A stretch of 33,365 nt of DNA from Spirochaetia bacterium (GCA_021736385.1 JAIPFY010000036.1:1-33365), one strand, 5' to 3'; numbered from the stretch's first letter, positions 24,795 to 32,983 are shown. Program-made: numbers and translations. Notes: generated by a model from the sequence alone, not told the origin.

Positions 24795-26345
24795 TTGGAC
24801 AGCACTGGAGATCAGACACCACTTATCGAGATGAGGGATATCCATAAGACGTACGCTTCCAACGGGGTCCATGCCTGCAGAGGGATGCACATACGCATCC
24901 AGCAGGGGACGACTCATATCATAGCAGGAGAGAACGGCGCAGGCAAATCCACCATCATGAAGATCCTCTCCGGTGACATCACCCCCGATGCCGGTTCCAT
25001 CTGGTTCAAGGGCAGGAAGGTGAACTTCCGACATCCAGAGGATGCCCTTGACCAGGGGATCGGCATGATCCATCAGATCCTCCACTACTTCCCTACCCTC
25101 ACCGTCCGTGAGCATATGATGATAGGTATGAAATCTCTTCCGCTGTATGCACGCATACGGCCGGAGGCTATCGATGCTCATATCACAGAGATCGCCGATC
25201 ACTATCATATGTACTGCAATCCCCATGAACGAGTTGATCATATGAGTGCCGAAGCTCGTCAGATCACTGCGATCCTGTCTCTGATCAGCAGGGGTACAGA
25301 ACTCTTCATCCTTGATGAACCCCCGCAGAAGGTACTAGAAGCGGCAATGATGCTGAAGCAGGAAGGGAAGACCATCATCATCATCACCCACAACATCAAA
25401 GATGCTCTGGCTTATGGCGATCAGATCACCGTCCTGCGGGGAGGTGCCAATCAGGGGACCTTCCCGGCTTCGGGACTCACACGCGATGAGCTTTCTGATC
25501 TGATCATGGGAGAGCATGTCAAGCGACAGGAAGGACACCGTCCGTCCAATCATGAGAGCCCGGTCGACCGGAGCGGAGAACCGCTGATCAGGATCAGCGC
25601 CCTGAGCGGAGGAGACCTGCAGTCACAGGATCAGATCCATGATGTCTCGCTGTCTGTCTATCCCGGGGAGACCGTGGCAGTGGTCGGGATCAAGGATAAC
25701 GGACTGCGTGCCATGGAAGCTCTGGTGACCGGTAAGACCCGGCACCGCTTCATCCCCTTGAGCGGCAGTGTCAGGATCAGGGATCGCAGCCCCCGGCAGT
25801 GTTCCAGTCAGGTCCTGGGGTATATCCCCTCTGACCGGCTTGAGACCGGCAGCTCGGTCACCATGAGCGTGACTGATAATATCATGATCAACATGAGGAA
25901 CGATACGCGCTGCCTCAGCACCTGGTCCCTGCCGGGTGGCAGGCCCCTGCTGCTGCCGATCTTCTCCCGTAGAGCACTCAGGGAGCTGACCGAACGCATC
26001 ATCAGTGCCTTCAGGATCACGGGGAAAGGGGATCATCCCCTTGAGAGCCTCTCAGGAGGCAACATCCAGAAACTGATCACCGCCCGGGCCCTCTATCAGG
26101 ATCCGGAGGTCCTCGTCTGCGCTGATATCTCCTGGGGACTCGATGTCAAGACACGGGAGACCCTCTTCGAAGCGATCGATCAGCACAAGCGGAGAGGGAT
26201 GGCGGTGCTGTTCTTCACCTCTGAAGTCAGTACGGCTCTCGATGAGGCGGACAGGATCGCAATACTGAGACATGGACGGCTCACGGCCGTCCTCGATAAT
26301 CATCGGGATCTGACCGCAAAGGATATTGGAGGGCTCATGCTATGA
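24795..26345 (+). CDS. rfuB: Riboflavin ABC transporter ATPase, two nucleotide-binding domains
   Basis: This 516-residue tandem ABC ATPase drives riboflavin import. The first domain has Walker A GENGAGKST (45-53), Q-loop IHQ, Walker B LFILDEP and H-loop ITHN, but its signature is degenerate (MSAEARQ) and the D-loop segment after DEPP is shortened. The second has a degenerate Walker A (GIKDNGLRAM, no lysine) but an intact LSGGNIQK signature. One working composite ATP site therefore remains. The start is TTG at 24795, four bases after AGGGGTGAT, a near-perfect anti-16S match; a GTG at 24786 lies within that site. The end overlaps rfuC by four bases (ATGA). Confidence 0.88.
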   Translation: MDSTGDQTPLIEMRDIHKTYASNGVHACRGMHIRIQQGTTHIIAGENGAGKSTIMKILSGDITPDAGSIWFKGRKVNFRHPEDALDQGIGMIHQILHYFPTLTVREHMMIGMKSLPLYARIRPEAIDAHITEIADHYHMYCNPHERVDHMSAEARQITAILSLISRGTELFILDEPPQKVLEAAMMLKQEGKTIIIITHNIKDALAYGDQITVLRGGANQGTFPASGLTRDELSDLIMGEHVKRQEGHRPSNHESPVDRSGEPLIRISALSGGDLQSQDQIHDVSLSVYPGETVAVVGIKDNGLRAMEALVTGKTRHRFIPLSGSVRIRDRSPRQCSSQVLGYIPSDRLETGSSVTMSVTDNIMINMRNDTRCLSTWSLPGGRPLLLPIFSRRALRELTERIISAFRITGKGDHPLESLSGGNIQKLITARALYQDPEVLVCADISWGLDVKTRETLFEAIDQHKRRGMAVLFFTSEVSTALDEADRIAILRHGRLTAVLDNHRDLTAKDIGGLML

Positions 26346-27352
26346 GACGATACCGGGATACCGCTGCCGCCCTCTGTGCGGCAGCTGCTGCAGTGGTGCT
26401 GCTGCTTACCATCTTGAGTCCTGATCCTGCCGGGACGATCGGCAGTCTGATCAGGGGGCCGTTCGCAAACACCTACACCTTCGGGAACATGCTTGCGACC
26501 ATGTCCATCCTGATCATCTGCGGGGCTGGCATGACCATCTCATTCCAGGCCGGTCTGTTCAACCTCGGAGGAGAGGGACAGATCTACAGTGCAGGGCTGG
26601 CCGGGGCTGTGATCGGGCTGCTGCTGCCGGTACAGACAGGCATCATCGGCACCCTCCTGATCATGATCATCGGTACGGCAGTCGGGGCTCTGATCGCCGG
26701 GGTATCGGGGTATCTGCTCTATCGGTTCAGGATCCATGAACTGATCTCATCCTTCCTGCTCTCGGGAGCCCTTGTCTATTTCGTCGATTTCCTCATCTCG
26801 AACCCGCTGCGCGATACCGACGGCTTTCTTCAATCGACCCGGCAGATCCCTCAGGCGTTCCGACTCCCTTCCATCCTGCCGCCATCGAACCTTACCTCCG
26901 CCCTCTTCTTCGCAGTGATCACAGCAGCTTCACTGGCGTTCTGGCTCTACCGCATGCGCGGCGGCTATGAACTGAGGGTCTTCGGGACCAATCCCTCCTT
27001 TGCGGAGTTCGGGGCGATTCCCCATAAGCGGTATACCATCCTGCCGATGCTCATCACCGGGGCCTGCTACGGACTGGCAGGCACGCTCATGGTACTCTCC
27101 ACCCAGTATGCAGCCATCATGGGGTTCACAGCCGGGTACGGCTGGAACGGCATAGCCGTTGCCCTGATCGCCGGGAATAATCCGATACTCGTCATCCCTG
27201 CAGCCTTCCTCCTGGCGTGGCTCGAGACCGGCATCCGGACCGCGATGTCCGGCAGCTCCCTCAGCTTTGATATGAGCAATGTCATCAGGGGGATCATCCT
27301 GTTGAGTATCACCCTGCGTCTGGCGGGAAGCCGGAGAAGGAGCATGAAGTGA
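26342..27352 (+). CDS. rfuC: Riboflavin ABC transporter permease
   Basis: This is a 336-residue inner-membrane permease of the BPD_transp_2 / BMP-transporter type with about nine to ten hydrophobic segments. Conserved features are FQAGLFNLGGEGQIYSAG near residues 65-80, NPLRD, and GYGWNGIAVALIAGNNP near 260-275. It pairs with RfuD to form the channel. ATGA overlap with rfuB and GTGA overlap with rfuD give a tightly coupled operon. The substrate is inferred from the riboswitch. Confidence 0.88.
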   Translation: MRRYRDTAAALCAAAAAVVLLLTILSPDPAGTIGSLIRGPFANTYTFGNMLATMSILIICGAGMTISFQAGLFNLGGEGQIYSAGLAGAVIGLLLPVQTGIIGTLLIMIIGTAVGALIAGVSGYLLYRFRIHELISSFLLSGALVYFVDFLISNPLRDTDGFLQSTRQIPQAFRLPSILPPSNLTSALFFAVITAASLAFWLYRMRGGYELRVFGTNPSFAEFGAIPHKRYTILPMLITGACYGLAGTLMVLSTQYAAIMGFTAGYGWNGIAVALIAGNNPILVIPAAFLLAWLETGIRTAMSGSSLSFDMSNVIRGIILLSITLRLAGSRRRSMK

Positions 27353-28191
27353 CCTACTCGATACTGGCATACGGGATACCGATCCTGCTCGCGGCGATCG
27401 GCGGCTACCTTACCGATATATCGGGAAAGATGAATATCGCTCTTGAAGGTCTGATCATGGTGGGAGCCTTCACAGCCTATGGTGTCATGGCTGCTACCTC
27501 CTCCTATTTGCTTGCCTTCACCGCCGCTGCACTGGTCCCGGCTCTCATCTCAGCGGGGTATGAGACACTCACCACCGTCTACCACGGGAACATCTTCGTC
27601 ACCGGTCTTGCCGTGAACCTGCTGCTGCCGGGCCTGACTGCCCTGCTCTCAGTCAGGATCTATGCTTCCAGCGGTGTGCTGAGTCTGCAGACCGATCATA
27701 TGCTCTCATCTGTCACACTGCTGCAGATCATCACTGTCATCACGCTGATCGTCTTCGTCACAGCCTATGGGATCCTGCATCAGACGAAGGCTGGACTGCT
27801 GCTGCGTGCAGCAGGGTTGAACAGAAGAGCCTTTGAGATCAGGGGCGGCTCCCCCGATGCGGTACAGCGGACAGCCTTTGCGCTCTCTGGACTGCTGTGC
27901 GGTCTCTCAGGAGCCTATCTCACCCTCTCGCTGCATGCGTTCGTACCGAACATATCATCTGGGAAGGGATGGCTCGCTCTGGCTGCGATCTATCTGGGAG
28001 ACCGAAGACTCTCCGGCCTGGTCTATGCCGCGCTGTTCTTCTCGGTCGCCGAATATGCGGCCAACCGGGCACAGGGTCTGTTTGACATGCCGGCCTCCCT
28101 CTTCCTGGGATTCCCCTTTCTGATCACGTTCCTCGGACTTTTCGTCAAAGCCATGTTCAGAAGCAGGAGAAACGATCATAAAAAGCCCTGA
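27349..28191 (+). CDS. rfuD: Riboflavin ABC transporter permease, second subunit
   Basis: This 280-residue permease of the same family as RfuC shows the typical N-terminal DISGKMNIALEGLIMVGAF and a SGKGWLALAAIYLGDRR segment. Around eight to nine hydrophobic helices are visible. The start is GTG at 27349, overlapping the rfuC stop (GTGA), with AAGGAG six bases upstream. No strong terminator follows; AT-rich promoter DNA of the next gene begins right after the stop. Confidence 0.88.
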   Translation: MTYSILAYGIPILLAAIGGYLTDISGKMNIALEGLIMVGAFTAYGVMAATSSYLLAFTAAALVPALISAGYETLTTVYHGNIFVTGLAVNLLLPGLTALLSVRIYASSGVLSLQTDHMLSSVTLLQIITVITLIVFVTAYGILHQTKAGLLLRAAGLNRRAFEIRGGSPDAVQRTAFALSGLLCGLSGAYLTLSLHAFVPNISSGKGWLALAAIYLGDRRLSGLVYAALFFSVAEYAANRAQGLFDMPASLFLGFPFLITFLGLFVKAMFRSRRNDHKKP

Positions 28192-28196
28192 AGTTG

Positions 28197-28213
28197 TGTT
28201 AAATTTCTGTTAA
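28197..28213 (+). promoter_or_regulatory. Pho-box-like direct repeat
   Basis: TGTTAA occurs at 28197-28202 and 28208-28213, exactly 11 bases apart, each preceded by G or C. This matches the layout of PhoB/PhoP boxes (about 7-base repeats with 4-base spacers). The gene downstream is a Na+/phosphate cotransporter with a PhoU domain. It lies about 38 bases before the -35 box, further than typical for PhoB, so the assignment is tentative. Confidence 0.35.
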
Positions 28214-28250
28214 TAACACTTCTAACAAATACTTAGCATCATTCACACTA

Positions 28251-28279
28251 TTTACACATTTCTCATCGTTTGCTAACAT
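28251..28279 (+). promoter_or_regulatory. Promoter close to the phosphate transporter ATG
   Basis: TTTACA (28251-28256), an exact 17-base spacer and TAACAT (28274-28279). The ATG follows at 28288, eight bases later, so the transcript would have no or only one or two leader bases. No ribosome binding site is present. Confidence 0.45.
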
Positions 28280-28287
28280 TCGGACAT

Positions 28288-29976
28288 ATGAACGTACTAG
28301 GACAACTACTGCAAATCATCGGGAGTCTGGGACTCTTCCTCTATGGCATGAAAGTCATGAGTGAAGGTGTCCAGAAGACTGCGGGTGACAGGATGAAATC
28401 GATCCTCAAGCTGATGACTGGAAATCGATTTGCTGCGATCTTCACCGGATTCGCCATCACGACCATCATACAGTCTTCTTCTGCGACCACCGTCATGATC
28501 ATAAGCTTTGTCAATGCGAACCTCATGAACCTGTCCCAGGCTATAGGAGTAATACTCGGGGCAAACATAGGAACCACTGTCACAGGCTGGATCGTCGCCA
28601 TTCTGGGATTCAAGGTCAGCATCTCTGCGCTGGCAATACCTGCGATCGCGATCGGTGCGCCGTTCCTCTTCATCAGGCGCCTGAAGCATAAGGATTTCGG
28701 AGAGGTCCTGGTAGGGTTTGGACTGCTGTTCCTCGGACTGGAGTTCCTCAAGGATTCCGTACCTGATATCCAGCAGCATCCCGATATCCTGCAATACATC
28801 CAACTGGTGAGCAACAGCGGATTTCTGAGCATGATCCTCTTTGTCATCATCGGTATTCTCATCACCGCCATCGTGCAGTCTTCCTCTGCCGCCATGGCGA
28901 TCACCCTCACCATGGCCTATTCAGGTTGGATCGGATATCCGGCCGCTGCAGCCATGGTACTCGGACAGAACGTCGGGACGACGATCACTGCATACCTCGC
29001 CTCGATAGGCACCAGTGTGACGGCACGAAGAGCATCACGGGCGCATGTGATGTTCAATATCATCGGGACGATATGGGTCATGATCCTGTTCAACCCCTTC
29101 CTGCATCTTGTCGATATCATAGTACCGGGAACGGTCTTCGGTGATGCAGATGCACACAACCTGCCTCAGCACCTTGCGATGTTCCATACGGTCTTCAATG
29201 TGATCAACACCCTGCTGTTCATCCCCTTCATCGGGAAGTTCACTCACCTCATCGAACGGATCGTCCCTGCCAGGCCTGGAGAGCTTGAGACGACCTACGA
29301 ATACAAGTTCAAATATATCAGTTCCAGCCTTCAGGATACCCCTGAGATCTATCTGCTCACCGTCAAAGACGAGGTGGTGAAGATGACCACCGTCGTCTCT
29401 GATATGTTCGGCATCTTCCGCACGATCTTCAACGACCCTGACAAGGAGATCAGTGATGAGGTGAAGACGATCAAACGGATGGAGGAGTATACCGATCAGA
29501 TGCAGGAGGAGCTCTCCCAGTTCCTCGCTGAGATCTCACAGGAGAACCTGAACCCCAACAGGGCAAAGGAGGTGAACTGCCTTGTCCGTATCCTCAATGA
29601 GCTTGAGAGCATCGGTGACAGCTGCTACAACCTGATCCTGCTCTCTGAACGCAGGCAGAACAAGGGCTATCGGTTCACCGAGGAGTCTCATGAGCACTTG
29701 AAGGAGTATGGGGAGATGGTACAGCAGTTCATCGATTTCATACGGGATCACATGGACCGCAAGATCTCCAATACCGACCTTCAGACGGCTAACACGTTCG
29801 AAGACCGTATCGATGCGAAGCGCAACGAGATGCGTAAGATGGTCCAGAAGGATCTGAAAGAAGGCGCCCATGTCAAATCAGAACTGCTGCTCCTTGATAA
29901 GGTCAGACACCTCGAACATATCGGGGATTACTGCATCAACATCGCCGAGGCGCTCTACCTGATCGAAGCTACCTGA
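28288..29976 (+). CDS. Na+/phosphate cotransporter family protein with C-terminal PhoU domain
   Basis: This 562-residue protein has an N-terminal half that is a type-II Na/Pi cotransporter with the two inverted repeats' signature motifs QSSSATTVM (62-70) and QSSSAAMAI (197-205), plus GANIGTTVTG and GQNVGTTITA. About eight to nine hydrophobic helices run to residue 310. The C-terminal 220 residues are helical and PhoU-like (RILNELESIGDSCYNL, RHLEHIGDYCINIAEAL). Such NptA/YjbB-type proteins import or export phosphate, with PhoU thought to regulate it. The start at 28288 is chosen over an upstream TTG (28270) from promoter position and protein alignment. A 16-bp hairpin separates it from convergent argH. 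Confidence 0.92.
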   Translation: MNVLGQLLQIIGSLGLFLYGMKVMSEGVQKTAGDRMKSILKLMTGNRFAAIFTGFAITTIIQSSSATTVMIISFVNANLMNLSQAIGVILGANIGTTVTGWIVAILGFKVSISALAIPAIAIGAPFLFIRRLKHKDFGEVLVGFGLLFLGLEFLKDSVPDIQQHPDILQYIQLVSNSGFLSMILFVIIGILITAIVQSSSAAMAITLTMAYSGWIGYPAAAAMVLGQNVGTTITAYLASIGTSVTARRASRAHVMFNIIGTIWVMILFNPFLHLVDIIVPGTVFGDADAHNLPQHLAMFHTVFNVINTLLFIPFIGKFTHLIERIVPARPGELETTYEYKFKYISSSLQDTPEIYLLTVKDEVVKMTTVVSDMFGIFRTIFNDPDKEISDEVKTIKRMEEYTDQMQEELSQFLAEISQENLNPNRAKEVNCLVRILNELESIGDSCYNLILLSERRQNKGYRFTEESHEHLKEYGEMVQQFIDFIRDHMDRKISNTDLQTANTFEDRIDAKRNEMRKMVQKDLKEGAHVKSELLLLDKVRHLEHIGDYCINIAEALYLIEAT

Positions 29977-30076
29977 TCGAAGGTCGGCTGAGACTTCCCT
30001 TCTCATGATCGGAAGTCTCAACTGCTTCCCCCTCTGTGAGCATCCGGTACCGCCTTCCGGCAGCATGATAACAAGA

Positions 30077-30122
30077 AGAGCACCCCTCTGACATGGTTCA
30101 TACCACGTCAGAGGGGTGCTCT
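30077..30122. terminator. 16-bp perfect hairpin between convergent genes
   Basis: AGAGCACCCCTCTGAC and GTCAGAGGGGTGCTCT pair perfectly around a 14-base loop that can pair further. It stands between the phosphate transporter (stop 29976) and argH (stop 30150). On the minus strand the stem is followed by the pyrimidine-rich TCTTGTTATC, so it best suits argH; the plus side has only CTATCTATG. Confidence 0.7.
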
Positions 30123-30149
30123 ATCTATGATCTGTGAGGTATCACGCCA

Positions 30150-31541
30150 TCATCTGGCAGCAGGTTCTGGGTCGAAGATCTGCAGGGGCTCAGAGAGGCT
30201 GAACAGCGCACCGGCAGCCTGCTGCAGCACATCCATCTTCATCTGTGCTCTGCTCTCCATGAGATCGATATCACGGTAGAGTTTATCGAGTCTCAGATTC
30301 CCGGCAGTCCCTGTCGAGGTCCTGTTCCGAAGAGTCTCCTGAGGATCCAGTGCAGCCACATCTTCCAGGTGCAGACCGACCTGTCGATAGGCATCTCTGA
30401 AACTCATACCGGAGGCTACGAGTTCCAAGGCCTTATCGGTGGCATAGATCTCCGGGGCGAAGGAGCCCTCGAGAGTCTTCTCATGCACCTGCAGCTCCCT
30501 GAAGGTGAGATCCATCACCTGGACACAGGTGAATGCCACATGAGCTGCTCTCATCAGGGGGTCTTTGGTGTCCTGAAAATCTCTATTGTATCCTGAAGGC
30601 AGTGATCTGATACAGTTCTTTATCTGCATGGCACAGGCCGATACGATCGCCGACTTCGATCGGGTCAGTTCCAGTCCGTCGGGGTTCTTCTTCTGCGGCA
30701 TGATGCTCGATCCTGAACAGAGCTGCACCGGAAGGCTGAAATACCCGAACTCAGGCATGGAGTAGAGGATGAGGTCCTGAGCGATCTTGCTCAGCGTGAG
30801 ACAGATGTAATCAAGGGCATCCACGACGATGGCCTCGAACTTACCCCGGGAGTTGTTCGCATACAGGACATTGTTCTGCACTCTGCTGAAGCCCATGAGT
30901 CCTGCACTCATCTCACGGTCAAGCGGCAGCGGTACGCCGTAGCTTGCCGCTGACCCGAGCGGTGACTGGTCGATCAGATCGAGCACCTGTGCAAGATGTT
31001 CGGTCTCATCGAGCAGTTCCTCGGCATATGCAGCAGCCCACAGGCCCACTGAGGAGGGCATGGCCACCTGCATATGGGTACGGCCGGGCATGGGAACGTG
31101 GGTGTTGAACTCGGCGAACTTGGTCATCACGCGTACCAGATCCGTACTGACAGAGACCATCTTGATCAGAAAGTCCTTCATCCACAGTCGCAGGGCTGTC
31201 TGGACCTGATCGTTCCTGCTTCGTCCGGTGTGGATCTTCTTCCCTGCATCACCGCAGAGTTCGGTGAGCTTCTGCTCGATCGCAGTATGGCAGTCCTCAT
31301 CCTCGCGCCTGATGGGAAATGCATGGGCATTGTCGAGTTCGATGATACGCTGCAGTCCGCTGATGAGCGCTGCGAGCTCGCCGGTCTCAAGGATCCCGAT
31401 ATGTCTGAGCATCGAGGCATGTGCAGCACTGGCAAAGCAGTCAGCTTTCACCAGTTCCACATCAAGGAGGTAGTCGTTGCCCACCGTGAAGGATTCGATG
31501 AGTGAATCCAGTGTGTAGTCTTTCTGCCAAAGTGTAGCCAT
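30150..31541 (-). CDS. argH: Argininosuccinate lyase
   Basis: This is a 463-residue lyase of the fumarase/aspartase superfamily, last step of arginine synthesis (argininosuccinate to arginine and fumarate). The family signature GSSIMPQKKNPD is intact, and TGRSRNDQVQT and the histidine-bearing GRTHMQVAMPSS are present. The start at 31541 is preceded by GGGGGG four to five bases upstream and by a clear promoter; 48 further in-frame codons upstream overlap that promoter. It is 16 kb from argCJBD; argF and argG are not in the window. Confidence 0.97.
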   Translation of the reverse strand: MATLWQKDYTLDSLIESFTVGNDYLLDVELVKADCFASAAHASMLRHIGILETGELAALISGLQRIIELDNAHAFPIRREDEDCHTAIEQKLTELCGDAGKKIHTGRSRNDQVQTALRLWMKDFLIKMVSVSTDLVRVMTKFAEFNTHVPMPGRTHMQVAMPSSVGLWAAAYAEELLDETEHLAQVLDLIDQSPLGSAASYGVPLPLDREMSAGLMGFSRVQNNVLYANNSRGKFEAIVVDALDYICLTLSKIAQDLILYSMPEFGYFSLPVQLCSGSSIMPQKKNPDGLELTRSKSAIVSACAMQIKNCIRSLPSGYNRDFQDTKDPLMRAAHVAFTCVQVMDLTFRELQVHEKTLEGSFAPEIYATDKALELVASGMSFRDAYRQVGLHLEDVAALDPQETLRNRTSTGTAGNLRLDKLYRDIDLMESRAQMKMDVLQQAAGALFSLSEPLQIFDPEPAAR

Positions 31542-31575
31542 AATACCCCCCATCGGTAAGTGATCGATGGTGTCG

Positions 31576-31604
31576 ATTGTACCCGCTTTTGCTGCGCTGT
31601 TCAA
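31576..31604 (-). promoter_or_regulatory. Promoter of argH
   Basis: On the minus strand, TTGAAC (31599-31604), 17-base spacer, TACAAT (31576-31581). Predicted start near 31569, leader about 28 bases, with the G-rich ribosome binding site inside it. Confidence 0.55.
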
Positions 31605-31646
31605 CGGCAGGGGTCCTGAAGATACCACAATCAGGGCATAACCGAC

Positions 31647-31680
31647 CGATGACCGACAGCTCCCATGCTGCCGGTCACCG
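31647..31680 (-). terminator. Strand-specific hairpin ending the ferredoxin operon
   Basis: A 14-bp stem with a six-base loop begins six bases after the ferredoxin stop codon. In minus-strand RNA all 14 pairs form, two being G-U wobbles; in plus-strand RNA those two positions are A-C mismatches. It therefore serves the minus-strand ferredoxin transcript. A U run is lacking. Confidence 0.6.
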
Positions 31681-31685
31681 TTCAT

Positions 31686-32165
31686 TCAGGAAAGAAGTCT
31701 CTTCAGTCGTCCATACAGCTCTTTGACTGCAGGATCGTCCTGCCCGCTGTGTTCCGCGATCAGCTTGGCAGTCTTGCTGCACTGCGGGGTCAAATAGCCA
31801 GACTCCCGTGCGCAGTCCTCGGCAAGGATCCGGGCAGATCGGGCAAGAGCCCGTGCGAGTCTGCCGCCCCCTGTCTTCTTGAGCTCAGTCGAGAGTGCTG
31901 AAGCACTCTCCTGCTGCGCGACCTTCTGTGCACAGAGCTCCAGGAGCCGTTCAGCGATCTCAGGGTCTCTGGGAACAGGTTCAGGATACTCTTCTGCCAC
32001 AAGGAAGATGGCATGAGAGGGACAGGCATCCACACAGGCCCTGCAGCCGCTGATGCATCGAGCTTTGTCGATCTGCCCGTTCTCGGTATCGGTAGCGCCT
32101 GTCGGGCAGACGAACAGACACAGGCAGTCTTTCGTACATAATCTGATATTTCGTGATGCGTACAT
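31686..32165 (-). CDS. Ferredoxin-like protein with two atypical [4Fe-4S] motifs
   Basis: This 159-residue protein has two N-terminal cysteine clusters, CTKDCLCLFVCP (Cx3CxCx3CP) and CISGCRACVDACP (Cx3Cx2Cx3CP). Both deviate from the standard Cx2Cx2Cx3CP. The C-terminal hundred residues are helical and charged with no motif I recognise. It is probably an electron carrier working with the rubredoxin-domain protein encoded ten bases upstream; I recall similar gene pairs in anaerobic Firmicutes. The start at 32165 has AGGAGG five bases upstream. A hairpin follows the stop. Confidence 0.75.
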   Translation of the reverse strand: MYASRNIRLCTKDCLCLFVCPTGATDTENGQIDKARCISGCRACVDACPSHAIFLVAEEYPEPVPRDPEIAERLLELCAQKVAQQESASALSTELKKTGGGRLARALARSARILAEDCARESGYLTPQCSKTAKLIAEHSGQDDPAVKELYGRLKRLLS

Positions 32166-32175
32166 GGGGGACCTC

Positions 32176-32610
32176 CTACTCGACCTGTGAGAATCGTGAT
32201 TCCGGGGCTTTGCATATGGGGCAGAGCTTCGGCTTGGCTTTCCCGATAGAGATGAATCCGCAGGCTTCACAGATGAAGACTTCTGTATCTTCAAGCAGTG
32301 ACTCGCCGGTACGCTCATACCGTGAGATCAGACTCTTCTGGATCTTCGTGACTTTCTCTCCCCAGGTCAGGGCCCGTAGCGGCCCCCGTTCATGCTTCTC
32401 CCCCGCAGCAGCTGCAAGTGATGCATAGGTCGATCTCAAGTCTTCGCCTATCAGCTTCTGCAGCGTATCGAAACCACCCGCATCAGCTGTATCGTGCGTA
32501 TAGTGCTGAGCAAGCTGGTCGAAGAGACTGGAGATCTCTTCGTTCTGCTGCAGTGCAGCAGCCTTGGTGAGATTACTGAATACCGCACTCAGACATCGGT
32601 CGTTCATCAT
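32176..32610 (-). CDS. Rubredoxin-like domain protein
   Basis: This is a 144-residue protein. The C-terminal 35 residues form a rubredoxin-type iron site, FICEACGF and LCPICKAP. The N-terminal part is helical and carries ALRALTWGEKVTKIQKSL, which I recall from small rubrerythrin-related proteins of anaerobes. The ExxH ligands of a rubrerythrin di-iron site are not seen, so peroxidase activity should not be assumed. Start choice: AAGGGGG lies six bases before the ATG at 32610; an ATG directly after it (32607) and one at 32640 (GAGGGG upstream) are alternatives. It is first of a two-gene operon with the ferredoxin. Confidence 0.75.
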   Translation of the reverse strand: MMNDRCLSAVFSNLTKAAALQQNEEISSLFDQLAQHYTHDTADAGGFDTLQKLIGEDLRSTYASLAAAAGEKHERGPLRALTWGEKVTKIQKSLISRYERTGESLLEDTEVFICEACGFISIGKAKPKLCPICKAPESRFSQVE

Positions 32611-32686
32611 AGCTGTCCCCCTTCCTGCGATGTATATCATGTCTGCATCCCCTCTCTCAGAGCAGGTGATCCGCAGATATGACACT

Positions 32687-32714
32687 ATCATACCACACAG
32701 GTCCCCTGTTGTGG
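32687..32714 (-). promoter_or_regulatory. Extended -10 promoter with overlapping inverted repeat
   Basis: On the minus strand, TGG-TATGAT (the -10 hexamer at 32687-32692) is an extended -10 element without a good -35. CCACACAGG (32693-32701) and CCTGTTGTGG (32705-32714) form an inverted repeat with one bulged base immediately upstream, overlapping the -10/-35 spacer. A regulator bound there would control the rubredoxin/ferredoxin operon. Confidence 0.4.
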
Positions 32715-32868
32715 GGATAGTACCTGAAACTTCGGCAGGAGCATGGGATACAGGAGGGAGTAGTATGTCATAACGCAAAAGATGTGCAGAGCAGCAGGGA
32801 GGAGACCGTGCTCAGGTCCAGAGGGGGTACGGGTTCACATAGCGGGAGAGCTGATGCGCAGTGACACC

Positions 32869-32912
32869 ATCACCTGAGAGCAGCAGAGGATGATCTGCTG
32901 CTCTCAGGTGAT
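32869..32912. repeat. 18-bp perfect inverted repeat
   Basis: ATCACCTGAGAGCAGCAG and CTGCTGCTCTCAGGTGAT are perfect inverted copies around an eight-base loop. No U run follows on either strand. It lies 72 bases downstream of the stop of the small minus-strand gene at 32984 and just inside the change in base composition, so it may be a terminator for that transcript or mark an element boundary. Confidence 0.6.
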
Positions 32913-32983
32913 CAAAGAGATCATTCCACCGTCACGGAATGAGTTTCCTATAACACACACCTAACTCCCCTTCTCCACAGGAA

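Larger units (their letters stand above)
32611..32983. other. Intergenic region upstream of the rubredoxin-like gene
   Basis: No gene is supported in these 373 bases. They hold the leader and promoter of the rubredoxin-like gene (to about 32714), a stretch with no recognisable element (32715-32868), an 18-bp hairpin (32869-32912) and then a shift to more AT-rich DNA from about 32940. Confidence 0.6.

Noticed and set aside
32801-32864. Short GTG-initiated frame after GGGAGGAG
   Set aside because: Only about 18 codons, glycine/arginine/serine-rich, with no sign of a conserved peptide.
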